Of a stretch of DNA of 64,000 nt, positions 1 through 8,256 are shown in pieces (position 1 is the stretch's first letter; the number at the start of each line of letters is the position of its first letter). Origin of the DNA: Bradyrhizobium sp. WSM1417 (lineage in GTDB: Bacteria > Pseudomonadota > Alphaproteobacteria > Rhizobiales > Xanthobacteraceae). The notes below the pieces were generated by a model. The model was not told the origin of the DNA and made no database searches. It worked only from the letters and a program-made list of their open reading frames with translations. The DNA lies in NCBI RefSeq assembly GCF_000515415.1, contig NZ_KI911783.1, positions 3,028,392 to 3,092,391 on the forward strand. Direction: 5' to 3'. The position numbers were made by a program, and so were the translations under genes.

Positions 1-688
1 GCCGATGCCGCGCGTGTTCCTGATGGACGAGCCGCAGCCCAACGCGTTTGCCACCGGGCGCAATCCGGAGAATGCCGCGGTCGCGGTCACCACCGGGTTG
101 ATGCGCCAGCTCAGCCGCGAGGAGCTCGCCGGCGTGATCGCGCACGAGCTTGCCCATATCAAAAACCACGACACGCTGCTGATGACTGTGACCGCGACCA
201 TTGCGGGTGCGATCTCGATGCTGGCGCAGTTCGGCATGTTCTTCGGAGGCGACCGCGACAACAATGGTCCGGGCATCGTCGGTTCGATCCTGATGATGAT
301 CCTCGCCCCGATCGGCGCCATGCTGGTGCAGATGGCGATCAGTCGTACGCGCGAATACGCCGCGGACAATCTCGGCGCTCGCATCGCCGGTCAGCCGATG
401 TGGCTGGCATCGGCGCTGGTGAAGATCGAAGGCGCGGCGCACCAGGTCCCGAATGTCGAGGCGGAACGAAATCCCGCCACCGCGCACATGTTCATCATCA
501 ATCCGCTGTCGGGCCAGGGCGTCGACAATCTGTTCGCCACCCATCCCTCGACGCAGAATCGCATCGCGGCGCTTCAGCAGCTCGCAGCCGAGCTCGGCGC
601 GCAGGCGTCGCCGTCGGTCGGCGCCAATGAGAACTATCCGCCGCGGAGCCCGTGGGGTCGCTCGTCCTCGCGCGGGCCCTGGGGCTGA
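1..688 (+). CDS. htpX: HtpX-type M48 membrane zinc metalloprotease, 5'-truncated by window edge
   Basis: C-terminal part of an inner-membrane zinc endopeptidase of the HtpX (M48B) family, which takes part in membrane protein quality control. The zinc motif HELAH is followed by KNHDTLL, then two hydrophobic segments, then SRTREYAAD, which carries the third zinc ligand (Glu). The end has the family's FATHPST motif and a Pro/Ser/Gly-rich tail. The reading frame is open to the left edge, so the first ATG at 5 is probably internal and the N-terminal membrane segment lies outside the window. A second, more divergent M48 protein lies at 52412-53629. Confidence 0.93.
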   Translation, partial: PMPRVFLMDEPQPNAFATGRNPENAAVAVTTGLMRQLSREELAGVIAHELAHIKNHDTLLMTVTATIAGAISMLAQFGMFFGGDRDNNGPGIVGSILMMILAPIGAMLVQMAISRTREYAADNLGARIAGQPMWLASALVKIEGAAHQVPNVEAERNPATAHMFIINPLSGQGVDNLFATHPSTQNRIAALQQLAAELGAQASPSVGANENYPPRSPWGRSSSRGPWG

Positions 689-822
689 CGCAGCAGCGGC
701 TCTAATTTGCGCGCTTTGTGACCTGTCGCACACAGGACGGTCCCGGCCGGTGTTAACACCCTGCCGTGACAGTTCCTGCGAAAGGGGATGCGTGGCCGGC
801 CCTCTGCCTGCCACCGTCGAAG

Positions 823-1464
823 ATGACCAAAGCTGCAGTACCATTGTTGATTGTCGTAGGCGTGCTGATTGGCCTGTCCACGCACACCGTCGTCAATTGC
901 GGAGACGAGGACGAGCCCGACATCTGTTCGGCCGTGATCGGCTTCTCGCCGCTGCGCGGCTCGCTGATCGCTTTCGCCTATGAGGGGCGCGGACGGATCG
1001 CGCTACGCCACGGCGACTGGCGGCGGGCGATCGCGGATTTCGACGAGGCCATCCACCTCAATCCCAACCGCGCCACGCTCTATCGCGATCGGGCGCTGGC
1101 GCGCCGGCAGAACGGCGAGCTCGAACTTGCCATCGAGGATTACGACGAGGCGATCGCGCATGATCCCAGGCACGCCGCGCCCTATCACCAGCGCGGTCTC
1201 GCGCTCGCGGCCGCCGGCGATCTCGATCGCGCGATTCTGAGCTACAACACCGCGGTCCGCCTCGACCCCTCCGATGCGCAGCCTCGGCTCGACCGCGGCC
1301 TCGCCTTCCTGGCCCGTGGCCAAGCGAATGAAGCGCGCGCCGATTTCGAGGCCGCGCTGGCGCTGCCCGCCGGCAAGGATGCCCGTACCCACGATGCAGC
1401 GCGCGCAAAGCTCGCCGAACTCGCGAGCGCCGAGCCGACCCGGCTCGCCGCGCCAGGAAGGTGA
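823..1464 (+). CDS. Membrane-anchored TPR-repeat protein
   Basis: Tetratricopeptide-repeat protein of 213 residues with one N-terminal hydrophobic segment (about residues 4-22), so probably a periplasm-facing membrane anchor or uncleaved signal. About four TPR units follow from residue 50, recognisable by A-x-A-D-x-D-x-A-I-x-L/H-x-P spacing. There is a short Cys pair in the juxtamembrane stretch (CGDEDEPDIC). TPR proteins of this kind are interaction scaffolds; no partner is evident. I chose the ATG at 823, directly before the hydrophobic segment, over the in-frame start at 766, whose extra 19 residues look non-coding. The gene stands alone; a strong hairpin follows it. Confidence 0.75.
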   Translation: MTKAAVPLLIVVGVLIGLSTHTVVNCGDEDEPDICSAVIGFSPLRGSLIAFAYEGRGRIALRHGDWRRAIADFDEAIHLNPNRATLYRDRALARRQNGELELAIEDYDEAIAHDPRHAAPYHQRGLALAAAGDLDRAILSYNTAVRLDPSDAQPRLDRGLAFLARGQANEARADFEAALALPAGKDARTHDAARAKLAELASAEPTRLAAPGR

Positions 1465-1472
1465 GGGAGGTT

Positions 1473-1612
1473 CTCTCCCTCTCCCCGTTCTTACGGGGAG
1501 AGGGTTGGGGTGAGGGGCCCTATCCACACGGTCGACTGGCGCGACACCTGCACCCCCTCACCCGGATCGCAAGAGCGATCCGACCTCTCCCCGCAAGCGG
1601 GGCGAGGTGAAA
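1473..1612. repeat. REP-like palindromic intergenic repeats (two hairpins)
   Basis: The first hairpin has a perfect 12-bp stem at 1477-1488 and 1493-1504 with a 4-nt loop and lies just after the TPR gene. The second block, about 1555-1612, has arms GGATCGC (1564-1570) and GCGATCC (1575-1581) and then a CCCCGC/GCGGGG stem. The wording, with 'ggggtgaggggc' after the first stem, is of the kind dispersed many times in Bradyrhizobium-like genomes and recurs in part at 62120-62300. Either hairpin could also act as a terminator for the two convergent neighbours. Confidence 0.7.
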
Positions 1613-1626
1613 CGCGCCAGCCGCAC

Positions 1627-1980
1627 CTACTTCGCTTTCTTGGTTTTCTTCTTCGGCTTGGCTGCCTTCTTCACCGGCTTTTCCTTGGGCGCCTTCTTCT
1701 CCACCTTCACCGCGACCGGTGTGCTGGCGGCGATCCGCATCGACCGCGCGTAGCTGTCGGCGACGTTGTCGGCGGACATCTGCAGGCGCTTGGCGGCGGC
1801 AATGGCCTGCTCCATGGTGGCCTTGGCCATCATCTTGAAGCGGTCGCCGGTCTCCTTGCCCTTGGCCTTGGCCGCGAGGCCGTTAAATCGATCCCGGCGC
1901 TCCTTGGCGCGGGTCATCAGGCCCGTATGCAGCTGTCTGGCCAGTTGCCGGATCACGACATCCAGGTCGGCGTCCGCCAT
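1627..1980 (-). CDS. Small conserved protein with Lys/Ala/Pro-rich histone-H1-like tail
   Basis: Protein of 117 residues with two parts. Residues 1-75 are predicted helical and charged, and do not match a family I can name. Residues 85-117 are almost entirely Lys, Ala and Pro (KKAPKEKP, KKAAKPKKKTKKAK). Such tails bind DNA or RNA non-specifically in bacterial H1-like proteins, so a nucleoid or nucleic-acid role is possible but is inference. No signal peptide. It is a single gene, convergent with the TPR gene. Confidence 0.65.
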   Translation of the reverse strand: MADADLDVVIRQLARQLHTGLMTRAKERRDRFNGLAAKAKGKETGDRFKMMAKATMEQAIAAAKRLQMSADNVADSYARSMRIAASTPVAVKVEKKAPKEKPVKKAAKPKKKTKKAK

Positions 1981-2144
1981 GTTGTTCTATCCTCTTCGAA
2001 AACAGTATCGATGCGGGCGGGACTATGCAGATCAGGCCCCACCTTGGCAATTCCCGGCCACGCGTCATCCGCAGCTTCCGGTGACCAAAACAAAAGAGCC
2101 GCGCTGCGCGCGCGGCTCTCGGGCTTGGTTTGGCGCTTTCTGTC

Positions 2145-2951
2145 TTACTTCAGCGAGGCGACCGGGCCGCTTGCCGCTGCCGGATCGGGGTCGAAGCCGA
2201 ACACGCCGACCAGATATTTGTAATAGTCCGGCAGCTTCTCCTTGAGCGCCTCGCGCGACTTCGGGTCGTGGAATTCGCTCTTCCCGGCCAGGAAGATGCT
2301 GGCAGTCACCGCAAAGAATTCCATGTGATTCTTCAGCGCATAGGATTCCTTGGGCAGGAGATCCTTGGACTTGGCGTAGGCGTAATAGCCGATCACGCCC
2401 TTGTTGGCGTAGCCGTCCGGCAACAGCCGCGCGTGGTAGGCGTGCAGCAGCTCGTGCAGCAGCACGGCTTCCTTTTCGTATCGCATCATGTCCGGCCGCA
2501 GCATGATCACGCCAAGGCCGGAATCGACCGCGAGGTCGACGGCGTTCGGATTGCTCCAGCGCTGCTTGTTGGGATCCCAGACCGTCAGCGTGCGGGGAGC
2601 GGTGCGCTGGATGTCAGGCGTGACCCGGCCGTAGCACGCGGTCGCGGCGCCCTCGTCGAGGCAGGCCAGCTCGCTGGCGATGATCGGGACGGTGCGGAAG
2701 AAGCGCAGCACGCGCGGCGAGAGGCCGGCAGCCTCGACCACGTCGATCTGGCTCTTCACATTGTCGGTGAGCTTGTCGACATCCTTGCGGTCGGAATTCT
2801 CCGACAGGTCGAACATGTAGCCGCGGTAGCTCTGGAAGCCCGGCGGTAATGCCTGCGCTGCGCCGGCGGACGCATCGAGCGGTCCGGCATGGGACGGATT
2901 GGCAAAGAGCGCGCCGACAATGGTCGCGGTCAGCAGCAACGCAATGCGCAT
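2145..2951 (-). CDS. Exported protein with HEXXH metallopeptidase-like motif
   Basis: 268 residues with an N-terminal signal peptide (about 1-22, ending NPSHAGP). The centre has LLHELLHAYHAR, an HEXXH zinc-binding motif in a hydrophobic helix, followed by a region with charged and aromatic residues; two Cys lie about 50 residues upstream of it (ELACLDE, ATACYG). This makes a secreted zinc metallopeptidase-like role plausible, but I cannot name a peptidase family, and the third ligand is not certain. The mRNA start has an AGGGGG ribosome site 7 nt before the ATG at 2951. Single gene. Confidence 0.65.
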   Translation of the reverse strand: MRIALLLTATIVGALFANPSHAGPLDASAGAAQALPPGFQSYRGYMFDLSENSDRKDVDKLTDNVKSQIDVVEAAGLSPRVLRFFRTVPIIASELACLDEGAATACYGRVTPDIQRTAPRTLTVWDPNKQRWSNPNAVDLAVDSGLGVIMLRPDMMRYEKEAVLLHELLHAYHARLLPDGYANKGVIGYYAYAKSKDLLPKESYALKNHMEFFAVTASIFLAGKSEFHDPKSREALKEKLPDYYKYLVGVFGFDPDPAAASGPVASLK

Positions 2952-3179
2952 GATGAACCCCCTGATGTCACTTCACGCGGCAGGATAAGCCGCCGTTGTT
3001 TGCGAAAAGTGAGTGGGGCGAGACTAAGGCAGCGATGTTGAGGCGTGCTTAATCGATGGTTGCAGATCGCGGAAGTGAATTAGCGCCGGGTTAACCAAGC
3101 GTGGATTGCCCGCGCGCTTCGGCGTAGCATGCGATCCGGGCACCAAGCCCCACACCAGATAGCCGGAAGGGAGGATGCC

Positions 3180-3473
3180 ATGTATGCCGCCATCCGTCAG
3201 GCCAAGGCAAAAAGCGGGAGCGCCGAAGAGCTGGCGCGCCGTATCAAGGAAGGCGCCGTACCGATCATCAGCGACGTCGACGGCTTCCGAGCCTATTACG
3301 TCGTCTATGCCGGCGACGACACCGTCACGGCGATTTCGATCTTCGACAAGTTCGAGCAGGCGGAGGAGGCGAACAGGCGTGCGATCGCCTGGATCGAGAA
3401 GGATCTGGGCGCGCTGCTTGCAGGCGACGCGCGCGCCGCCGCAGGTCCGGTGATCGTGCATACGCTAGCGTAG
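3180..3473 (+). CDS. Small conserved protein, ABM-like ferredoxin-like fold
   Basis: 97 residues. The pattern (MYAAIRQ...AEELARRI...GFRAYYVVYAGDDTVTAISIFD...A...A..WI..) is that of a dimeric alpha/beta barrel protein of the antibiotic-biosynthesis-monooxygenase type, often annotated only as hypothetical. There are no cysteines or obvious cofactor residues. The start at 3180 has a GGGAGG ribosome site at a normal distance; an upstream in-frame ATG at 3129 lacks one. The IS481 element begins 44 bp downstream of the stop. Confidence 0.6.
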   Translation: MYAAIRQAKAKSGSAEELARRIKEGAVPIISDVDGFRAYYVVYAGDDTVTAISIFDKFEQAEEANRRAIAWIEKDLGALLAGDARAAAGPVIVHTLA

Positions 3474-3500
3474 GGATTGGGTGCAGCCGCACATTCAACT

Positions 3501-3517
3501 GTCATCGCCCGGCTTGA
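3501..3517. repeat. Left half of a REP-like palindrome interrupted by the IS
   Basis: The arm ATCGCCCGG ends at 3512 and is followed by CTTGA (3513-3517), after which the IS begins. The matching arm CCGGGCGAT starts right after the second CTTGA at 4789-4793. Joined without the IS, the two halves make a 9-bp-armed palindrome with CTTGA as its loop. Confidence 0.75.
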
Positions 3518-3566
3518 TGTTTGGACCGGACAGATCACTGACAGGTGTTCGGAGACATAGCTGACA
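3518..3566 (+). repeat. IS left inverted repeat (IRL), bipartite
   Basis: Outer part 3518-3542 and inner part 3546-3566; both end in CTGAC and pair with the right end at 4740-4788. Confidence 0.82.
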
Positions 3567-3606
3567 CATCAAAGTGGGCTGGTCTGGTCGATTCGGGAGG
3601 CCGTCC

Positions 3607-4785
3607 ATGCCCTGGAACGAGGTGTCGGTGATGGATCAACGACGAGAGTTCGTGCGACTTGCCTTGCAGGAGGGAACGAACCGGCGAGAGCTGTGCCGGC
3701 GGTTCGGGATCAGTCCTGATGTGGGCTACAAATGGCTGAGGCGCTGGCAGGCTGGCGACCATGAACTGGCGGATCAGCCCCGTCGTCCGAAGCGGATGCC
3801 CAAACGCAGCGAGCCTGCTGTGGAGGCGCAGGTTTTGGCTGTGCGTGACCAGCATCCAGCCTGGGGGGCGCGCAAGATTGCCCATTGCCTAAAGCGCGAA
3901 TGCCAGGCTGTGCCTGTGCCTTCGACGGTCCATCAGATCCTGTGCCGGAACGAGCGGATCAAGCCAAGTGAGAAGGCCCCGCCGAGCCCTCCAGGCCATC
4001 GCTTTGAGAAGGAGGCGCCCAATCAGCTGTGGCAGATGGACTTCAAGGGCCACATGCCCCTTGCCAACGGAACGCGTTGTCATCCGCTGACCATGGTCGA
4101 CGATCACTCGCGCTATGCCGTGTGTCTGGAGGCATGCGCCAACGAGCAGCGTCCCGCCGTGCAGAAGCATCTGATCGATACCTTCCGCCGTTATGGCCTG
4201 CCGGAGGCCTTCTACATCGACAATGGCTCCCCTTGGGGTGATACGTCTGGCGTCCGCTGGACCGCGCTGAAGGTTTGGCTACTCAAGCTTGGCATTAGGG
4301 TGGTGCATGCCAGGCCGCGCCATCCCCAGGGCCGGGGCAAGAATGAACGCTTCCATCGCAGCCTGAACGCGGAAGTGTTTGCTCTGCGCGCGTTCCGCAC
4401 TCTGGCGGAAGTCCAACACGCCCTCGATAGCTGGCGCATGCTCTACAATCTGGAACGGCCTCATGAAAGTCTCGGCATGGGGGTCCCCGCCGATCGCTAC
4501 CGGCCAAGTTCTCGCGCCATGCCGGAACGAGTTCCGCAGGTCCAATACGATGCCGGAGAGATCGTTCGCACCGTCTCCTCGACTCGGAGTTACATCTCCT
4601 TCCAGGGGCAAATGTGGAAAGTCCCACAAGCCTTCTGCGGCGAGCGGCTCGCCATCCGACCGCTCGACCGCGACGGCCATTACGGAATCTTCTTCGCCAG
4701 TTGGCAGGTCGCATCAATCGACTTGACCAGTGGCCAACCTGTCAGTGATGTGTCCGAACAAGCGTCAGCTATGTCTCCGGTCTAA
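3607..4785 (+). CDS. IS481-family DDE transposase
   Basis: Transposase of about 392 residues. It has an N-terminal helix-turn-helix (RRELCRRFGISPDVGYKWL) and a short basic linker, then an rve integrase core. The catalytic acids are visible: Asp in LWQMDFKGH, Asp in FYIDNGSPWG, and Glu in GRGKNERFHRSL. The C-terminus has the family's 'HESLGM..PADRY' block. I chose the ATG at 3607 (MPWNEVSVMDQR), which is the normal N-terminus of this family, over the in-frame start at 3574. The stop codon lies inside the right inverted repeat. No frameshift or stop, so it should be functional. Confidence 0.93.
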   Translation: MPWNEVSVMDQRREFVRLALQEGTNRRELCRRFGISPDVGYKWLRRWQAGDHELADQPRRPKRMPKRSEPAVEAQVLAVRDQHPAWGARKIAHCLKRECQAVPVPSTVHQILCRNERIKPSEKAPPSPPGHRFEKEAPNQLWQMDFKGHMPLANGTRCHPLTMVDDHSRYAVCLEACANEQRPAVQKHLIDTFRRYGLPEAFYIDNGSPWGDTSGVRWTALKVWLLKLGIRVVHARPRHPQGRGKNERFHRSLNAEVFALRAFRTLAEVQHALDSWRMLYNLERPHESLGMGVPADRYRPSSRAMPERVPQVQYDAGEIVRTVSSTRSYISFQGQMWKVPQAFCGERLAIRPLDRDGHYGIFFASWQVASIDLTSGQPVSDVSEQASAMSPV

Positions 4786-4788
4786 ACA
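4740..4788 (-). repeat. IS right inverted repeat (IRR), bipartite
   Basis: Read on the minus strand it begins TGTTTAGACCGGAGAC and continues into TGTTCGGACACATC, mirroring the left end. The last codons and stop of the transposase lie in it. Confidence 0.82.
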
Positions 4789-4911
4789 CTTGACCGGGCG
4801 ATCCAGTACTCCGAGACGGCAGGGATTGAACCGATAGGCCGCGGCGTACTGGATGCCCCGCCGGAGCCTGTCATCGGGCTCGTCGAAGGCGAGACCCGGT
4901 GGCGGGGCATG
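4789..4911. repeat. Right part of the interrupted REP-like element
   Basis: Starts with CTTGA and CCGGGCGAT, the partner of the arm left of the IS. It goes on with CCAGTAC (4803-4809) pairing with GTACTGG (4846-4852), and TGCCCCGCC (4854-4862) pairing with GGCGGGGCA (4901-4909). The whole is a multi-stem palindromic element of a type dispersed in Bradyrhizobium-like genomes (family membership is recalled, not searched). Confidence 0.7.
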
Positions 4912-4924
4912 ACAGCGGTGTGCC

Positions 4925-6370
4925 TCACAACTCCCGCGCATTCGAGAACGCAAAACTCGAAACGCGCCGCGTCGTCTCGTCCAGGATCAGCGTGCGCGTG
5001 ATCGGCGGCTCGGCGCGCTGGGCGCAGTTTTCGCGCTCGCAGAGACGGCAGTTGACGCCGATCGGCGTGCCCTCCGTTTTCTCCAGATCGATGCCGGCAG
5101 CGTAGACGAGGCGCGCGGCGTGACGGATCTCGCATCCGAGGCCGATGGCGAAGCGCGGCTGCGGCAGCGGGTGCGGCGCGACGGGGCGGCGCACCATCTG
5201 TGCGATCGAGAAATAGCGCGTGCCGTCCGACAGCTCGATCACCTGTTTCAGCAGGCGATCGGGCGTGTCGAAGGTCGAGTGCACGTTCCACAACGGACAC
5301 GTGCCGCCGAATTTCGAGAACGGGAACGTGCCCGACGAAAATCGCTTCGAGACGTTGCCGGCATTGTCGACACGAAGCAGGAAGAACGGGATGCCGCGCG
5401 CGTTCGGCCGCTGCAGGGTGGTGAGTCGATGGCAGACCTGCTCGAAGCCGGAATTGAAGCGCTGCGCCAGCAGATGGATGTCGTAATTCAGCGCTTCCGC
5501 CGCCGCCAGGAAAGCCGGGTAGGGCATCATCACGGCGGCCGCAAAGTAGTTGCCGAGGGTGATGCGGAACAGGCGGCGCGGTGTGTCGTCGAGCGGGCCG
5601 GCGCGGCCGATGATGGTCTCCAGATGCTGCGCGCATTCAACCAGGCCGAGCTGGAAGGCGAGCTGGAACGCGCGGCCGGGCGGATCGACCAGCTCGGAGA
5701 TCAGGAGCTGTCGGCGATGGCGGTCGAAGCGCCTCAGCGTCTCGCGCATCACATCCACCGGCATGATGCGGGTCTGGATCGAATGCTTTTCGCGCAGCCG
5801 TGCCGCCAGCGCCGCATAAAGCTCTTCGGCCGGCGCGTTCAGTCCGTCGCGCAGAGTCTCCGCGGCCTGCTCGAGTTCCGGAAAGTAGTTGCGGTTGGCC
5901 TCGATCAGCTCGCGGACGCGCTCGACCGGATTGGCCTCGTAGCGGGTGCCGACGTCGCGGTCGGCCATTTGTGCCGCGGCCAGCGTCTCGCCCTGGCGGG
6001 CCTCGGTATAGGCGGCATAGAGCCGTTGCAGCGCATGGGTGACGCCGGGGCAAAGCTCGGCAAGATCGCGCAATTCCTGCTTGGGAACGTCGATCTGGCG
6101 GAACAGCGGGTCGGAGAAGATCTCGTTGAGTTCGGCGAAAAAGCGGTCCTCGTCGGCGGTCGCGAGGTCGCGCAGGTCGAGGTCGTAGGTTTCGGCCAGC
6201 CGCAGCAGGATCTGCGCGGTCACCGGACGCTGGTTGCGCTCGATCAGATTGACATAGCTCGGCGAGATCCCGAGCCCCTCGGCGATCTGGGTCTGCGATA
6301 GCCCCAATTGCTGCCGGATGCGCCGGAAGCGCGGGCCGACGAAGAGCTTCTTGCTGGAACCGGCTGGCAT
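4925..6370 (-). CDS. ScfR/RamB-type XRE regulator of short-chain acyl-CoA / glyoxylate metabolism
   Basis: 481 residues. Residues about 9-65 form an XRE helix-turn-helix (IRQQLGLSQTQIAEGLGISP, SYVNLIERNQRPVT). The middle has the ImmA/IrrE-like region (DUF955) and the C-terminal third the DUF2083-type region with the Cys motif CRLCERENC. This architecture is that of the short-chain fatty acyl-CoA regulators (ScfR); RamB in actinobacteria controls acetate and glyoxylate genes. It is divergent from isocitrate lyase with a 224-bp AT-rich gap, which fits direct control of aceA. Which acyl-CoA it senses cannot be told. The preceding REP-like repeat and IS lie beyond its 3' end. Confidence 0.85.
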   Translation of the reverse strand: MPAGSSKKLFVGPRFRRIRQQLGLSQTQIAEGLGISPSYVNLIERNQRPVTAQILLRLAETYDLDLRDLATADEDRFFAELNEIFSDPLFRQIDVPKQELRDLAELCPGVTHALQRLYAAYTEARQGETLAAAQMADRDVGTRYEANPVERVRELIEANRNYFPELEQAAETLRDGLNAPAEELYAALAARLREKHSIQTRIMPVDVMRETLRRFDRHRRQLLISELVDPPGRAFQLAFQLGLVECAQHLETIIGRAGPLDDTPRRLFRITLGNYFAAAVMMPYPAFLAAAEALNYDIHLLAQRFNSGFEQVCHRLTTLQRPNARGIPFFLLRVDNAGNVSKRFSSGTFPFSKFGGTCPLWNVHSTFDTPDRLLKQVIELSDGTRYFSIAQMVRRPVAPHPLPQPRFAIGLGCEIRHAARLVYAAGIDLEKTEGTPIGVNCRLCERENCAQRAEPPITRTLILDETTRRVSSFAFSNAREL

Positions 6371-6417
6371 TCTCAGGTCTCCAGAGACATCAAGGGCAGT
6401 CTTGCTGACCTATTGAT

Positions 6418-6463
6418 TTACAATATTTACAAAGTTACATCTATTACAAGTACCGATGTTACA
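6418..6463. promoter_or_regulatory. Array of five TTACA direct repeats between regulator and aceA
   Basis: TTACA occurs at 6418, 6427, 6435, 6444 and 6459, the first four 8-9 bp apart, in an AT-rich stretch that stands out from the GC-rich surroundings. It lies 48 bp from the regulator start and about 130 bp from aceA. It is a candidate operator for the ScfR/RamB-type protein; this is inference from position and repetition. Confidence 0.5.
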
Positions 6464-6594
6464 TGACATCACCATTCAAATACAAGCCTACTATACGAGC
6501 TGAGCTTTCTCGCGTTTAGCTTCTGACACGCATCTCGCAATGCATTGTCAAGAATGTCGATGGCGGTGCCATCGGTAGTGAAAGGATCAGGCAC

Positions 6595-8226
6595 ATGAAT
6601 TACCAGCCCCGCGGCATCAGCACCCTCCAGGCCCCCGCCTCGTATCAGAGTGAGGTCGAGGCGGCCCGGTCGCTCCTGGAGACCCAGCCGACCTGGAACG
6701 GGGTGTCGGCCGAGGCCGTCGCCCGCATGCGCCTGCAGAATCGCTTCAAGACCGGCCTAGATATCGCCCGCTACACCGCGGCGTTGATGCGGGCCGACAT
6801 GGCCGCCTATGACGGCGACCCCACCAAGTACACGCAGTCGCTGGGCTGCTGGCACGGCTTCATCGCCCAGCAGAAGCTGATCTCGGTCAAGAAGCACTTC
6901 GGCAAGACCGATCGCACCTATTTGTACCTGTCCGGCTGGATGATCGCGGCGCTGCGCTCCGAGTTCGGCCCGCTGCCGGACCAGTCGATGCACGAGAAGA
7001 CCTCGGTGCCGGCGCTGATCGAAGAGCTCTACACCTTCCTGCGTCAGGCCGACTCGCGCGAGCTTAACGATATCTTCCGCAACCTCGATAAGGTCCGCAA
7101 GGAAGGCGACAAGGTCAGAGAGAAGGAGTTGATCGAGAAGATCGACAACTTCCAGACCCATGTCGTGCCCGTCATCGCCGACATCGACGCCGGCTTCGGC
7201 AATGCGGAGGCGACCTATCTGCTCGCCAAGAAAATGATCGAGGCGGGTGCCTGCGCGCTCCAGATCGAGAACCAGGTCTCGGACGAGAAGCAGTGCGGCC
7301 ACCAGGACGGCAAGGTCACCGTGCCGCACGAGGTGTTCCTGGCCAAGATCCGGGCCTGCCGCCACGCCTTCCTCGAACTCGGCGTCGAGGACGGGATCGT
7401 GGTGACCCGCACCGACTCGCTCGGTGCCGGCCTGACCCAGCAGATCGCGGTCAGCCACAAGCCCGGCGACCTCGGCGACCTCTACAACAGCTTCCTGGAT
7501 TGCGAGGAAGTGACGGCGGAGAACGCCCGCAACGGCGACGTCATCATCAACCGCAATGGCAAGATGATGCGTCCGAAGCGGCTGCCCTCAAACCTCTATC
7601 AGTTCCGCCCGGGCACCGGCGAAGACCGCTGCGTGCTGGACTGCATCACCTCGCTGCAGAACGGCGCCGACCTGCTCTGGATCGAAACCGAGAAGCCGCA
7701 TATCGAGCAGATCGCCAAGATGGTCGACCGCATCCGCAAGGTGGTTCCGAACGCGAAGCTGGCCTACAACAACTCGCCCTCGTTCAACTGGACCCTCAAC
7801 TTCCGTTGGCAGGTCTACGACGCGATGAAGGAAGCGGGCCAGGACGTCAGCAAGTACAATCGTGCCGAGCTGATGAAGGTGGAATACGACGATACGCCGC
7901 TGGCGAAGGAAGCCGACGAGCGCATCCGTACCTTCCAGGCGGATTCGGCCAAGCGTGCCGGCATCTTCCACCACCTGATCACGTTGCCGACCTATCACAC
8001 GGCGGCGCTCTCGACCGACAATCTGGCGAAGGAATATTTCGGCGACCAGGGCATGCTCGGCTATGTCAAGAACGTCCAGCGCGCCGAAATCCGCCAGGGT
8101 ATCGCCTGCGCCAAGCATCAGAACATGGCCGGCTCCGACATCGGCGACGACCACAAGGAATACTTCGCCGGCGAGGCTGCCCTGAAGGCGGGCGGCGCCC
8201 ACAACACCATGAATCAGTTCGGCTAA
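6595..8226 (+). CDS. aceA: Isocitrate lyase, long form
   Basis: Cleaves isocitrate to glyoxylate and succinate, the first step of the glyoxylate bypass needed for growth on acetate or fatty acids; cytosolic, Mg-dependent. 543 residues, about 100 longer than the E. coli enzyme (about 430 residues), so it belongs to the long AceA type. The active-site loop reads KQCGH (residues 232-236; catalytic Cys234). The Mg-binding region is seen as VIADIDAGFGN, and the later NNSPSFNW motif is typical. The extra residues lie partly around 150-180 (charged helix). The start has the ribosome site AAAGGATCAGGCAC-ATG. Monocistronic or with the small downstream gene. Confidence 0.97.
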   Translation: MNYQPRGISTLQAPASYQSEVEAARSLLETQPTWNGVSAEAVARMRLQNRFKTGLDIARYTAALMRADMAAYDGDPTKYTQSLGCWHGFIAQQKLISVKKHFGKTDRTYLYLSGWMIAALRSEFGPLPDQSMHEKTSVPALIEELYTFLRQADSRELNDIFRNLDKVRKEGDKVREKELIEKIDNFQTHVVPVIADIDAGFGNAEATYLLAKKMIEAGACALQIENQVSDEKQCGHQDGKVTVPHEVFLAKIRACRHAFLELGVEDGIVVTRTDSLGAGLTQQIAVSHKPGDLGDLYNSFLDCEEVTAENARNGDVIINRNGKMMRPKRLPSNLYQFRPGTGEDRCVLDCITSLQNGADLLWIETEKPHIEQIAKMVDRIRKVVPNAKLAYNNSPSFNWTLNFRWQVYDAMKEAGQDVSKYNRAELMKVEYDDTPLAKEADERIRTFQADSAKRAGIFHHLITLPTYHTAALSTDNLAKEYFGDQGMLGYVKNVQRAEIRQGIACAKHQNMAGSDIGDDHKEYFAGEAALKAGGAHNTMNQFG

Positions 8227-8256
8227 CGCATCACGCTAATCGACAGGAGACTGACA

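Larger units (their letters stand above)
3518..4788 (+). mobile_element. Complete IS481-family insertion sequence, 1271 bp
   Basis: The element begins TGT (3518) and ends ACA (4788), as is usual for IS481. The outer 25 bp of the two ends match at about 20 positions (TGTTT.GACCGGA...CTGAC). Just inside them each end has a second copy starting TGTTCGGA and ending CTGACA, so the ends are bipartite. Both sides are flanked by a perfect 5-bp direct repeat CTTGA (3513-3517 and 4789-4793), the target duplication. One uninterrupted transposase gene fills the element. Intact ends, intact ORF and perfect duplication suggest a recent, possibly active insertion. Confidence 0.92.

Noticed and set aside
1510..2245. 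Plus-strand frames over the Lys-tail gene
   Set aside because: Shadow frames; the minus-strand gene has the coherent composition.
5120..6301. 393-codon frame opposite the ScfR-type regulator
   Set aside because: Antisense shadow without motifs.
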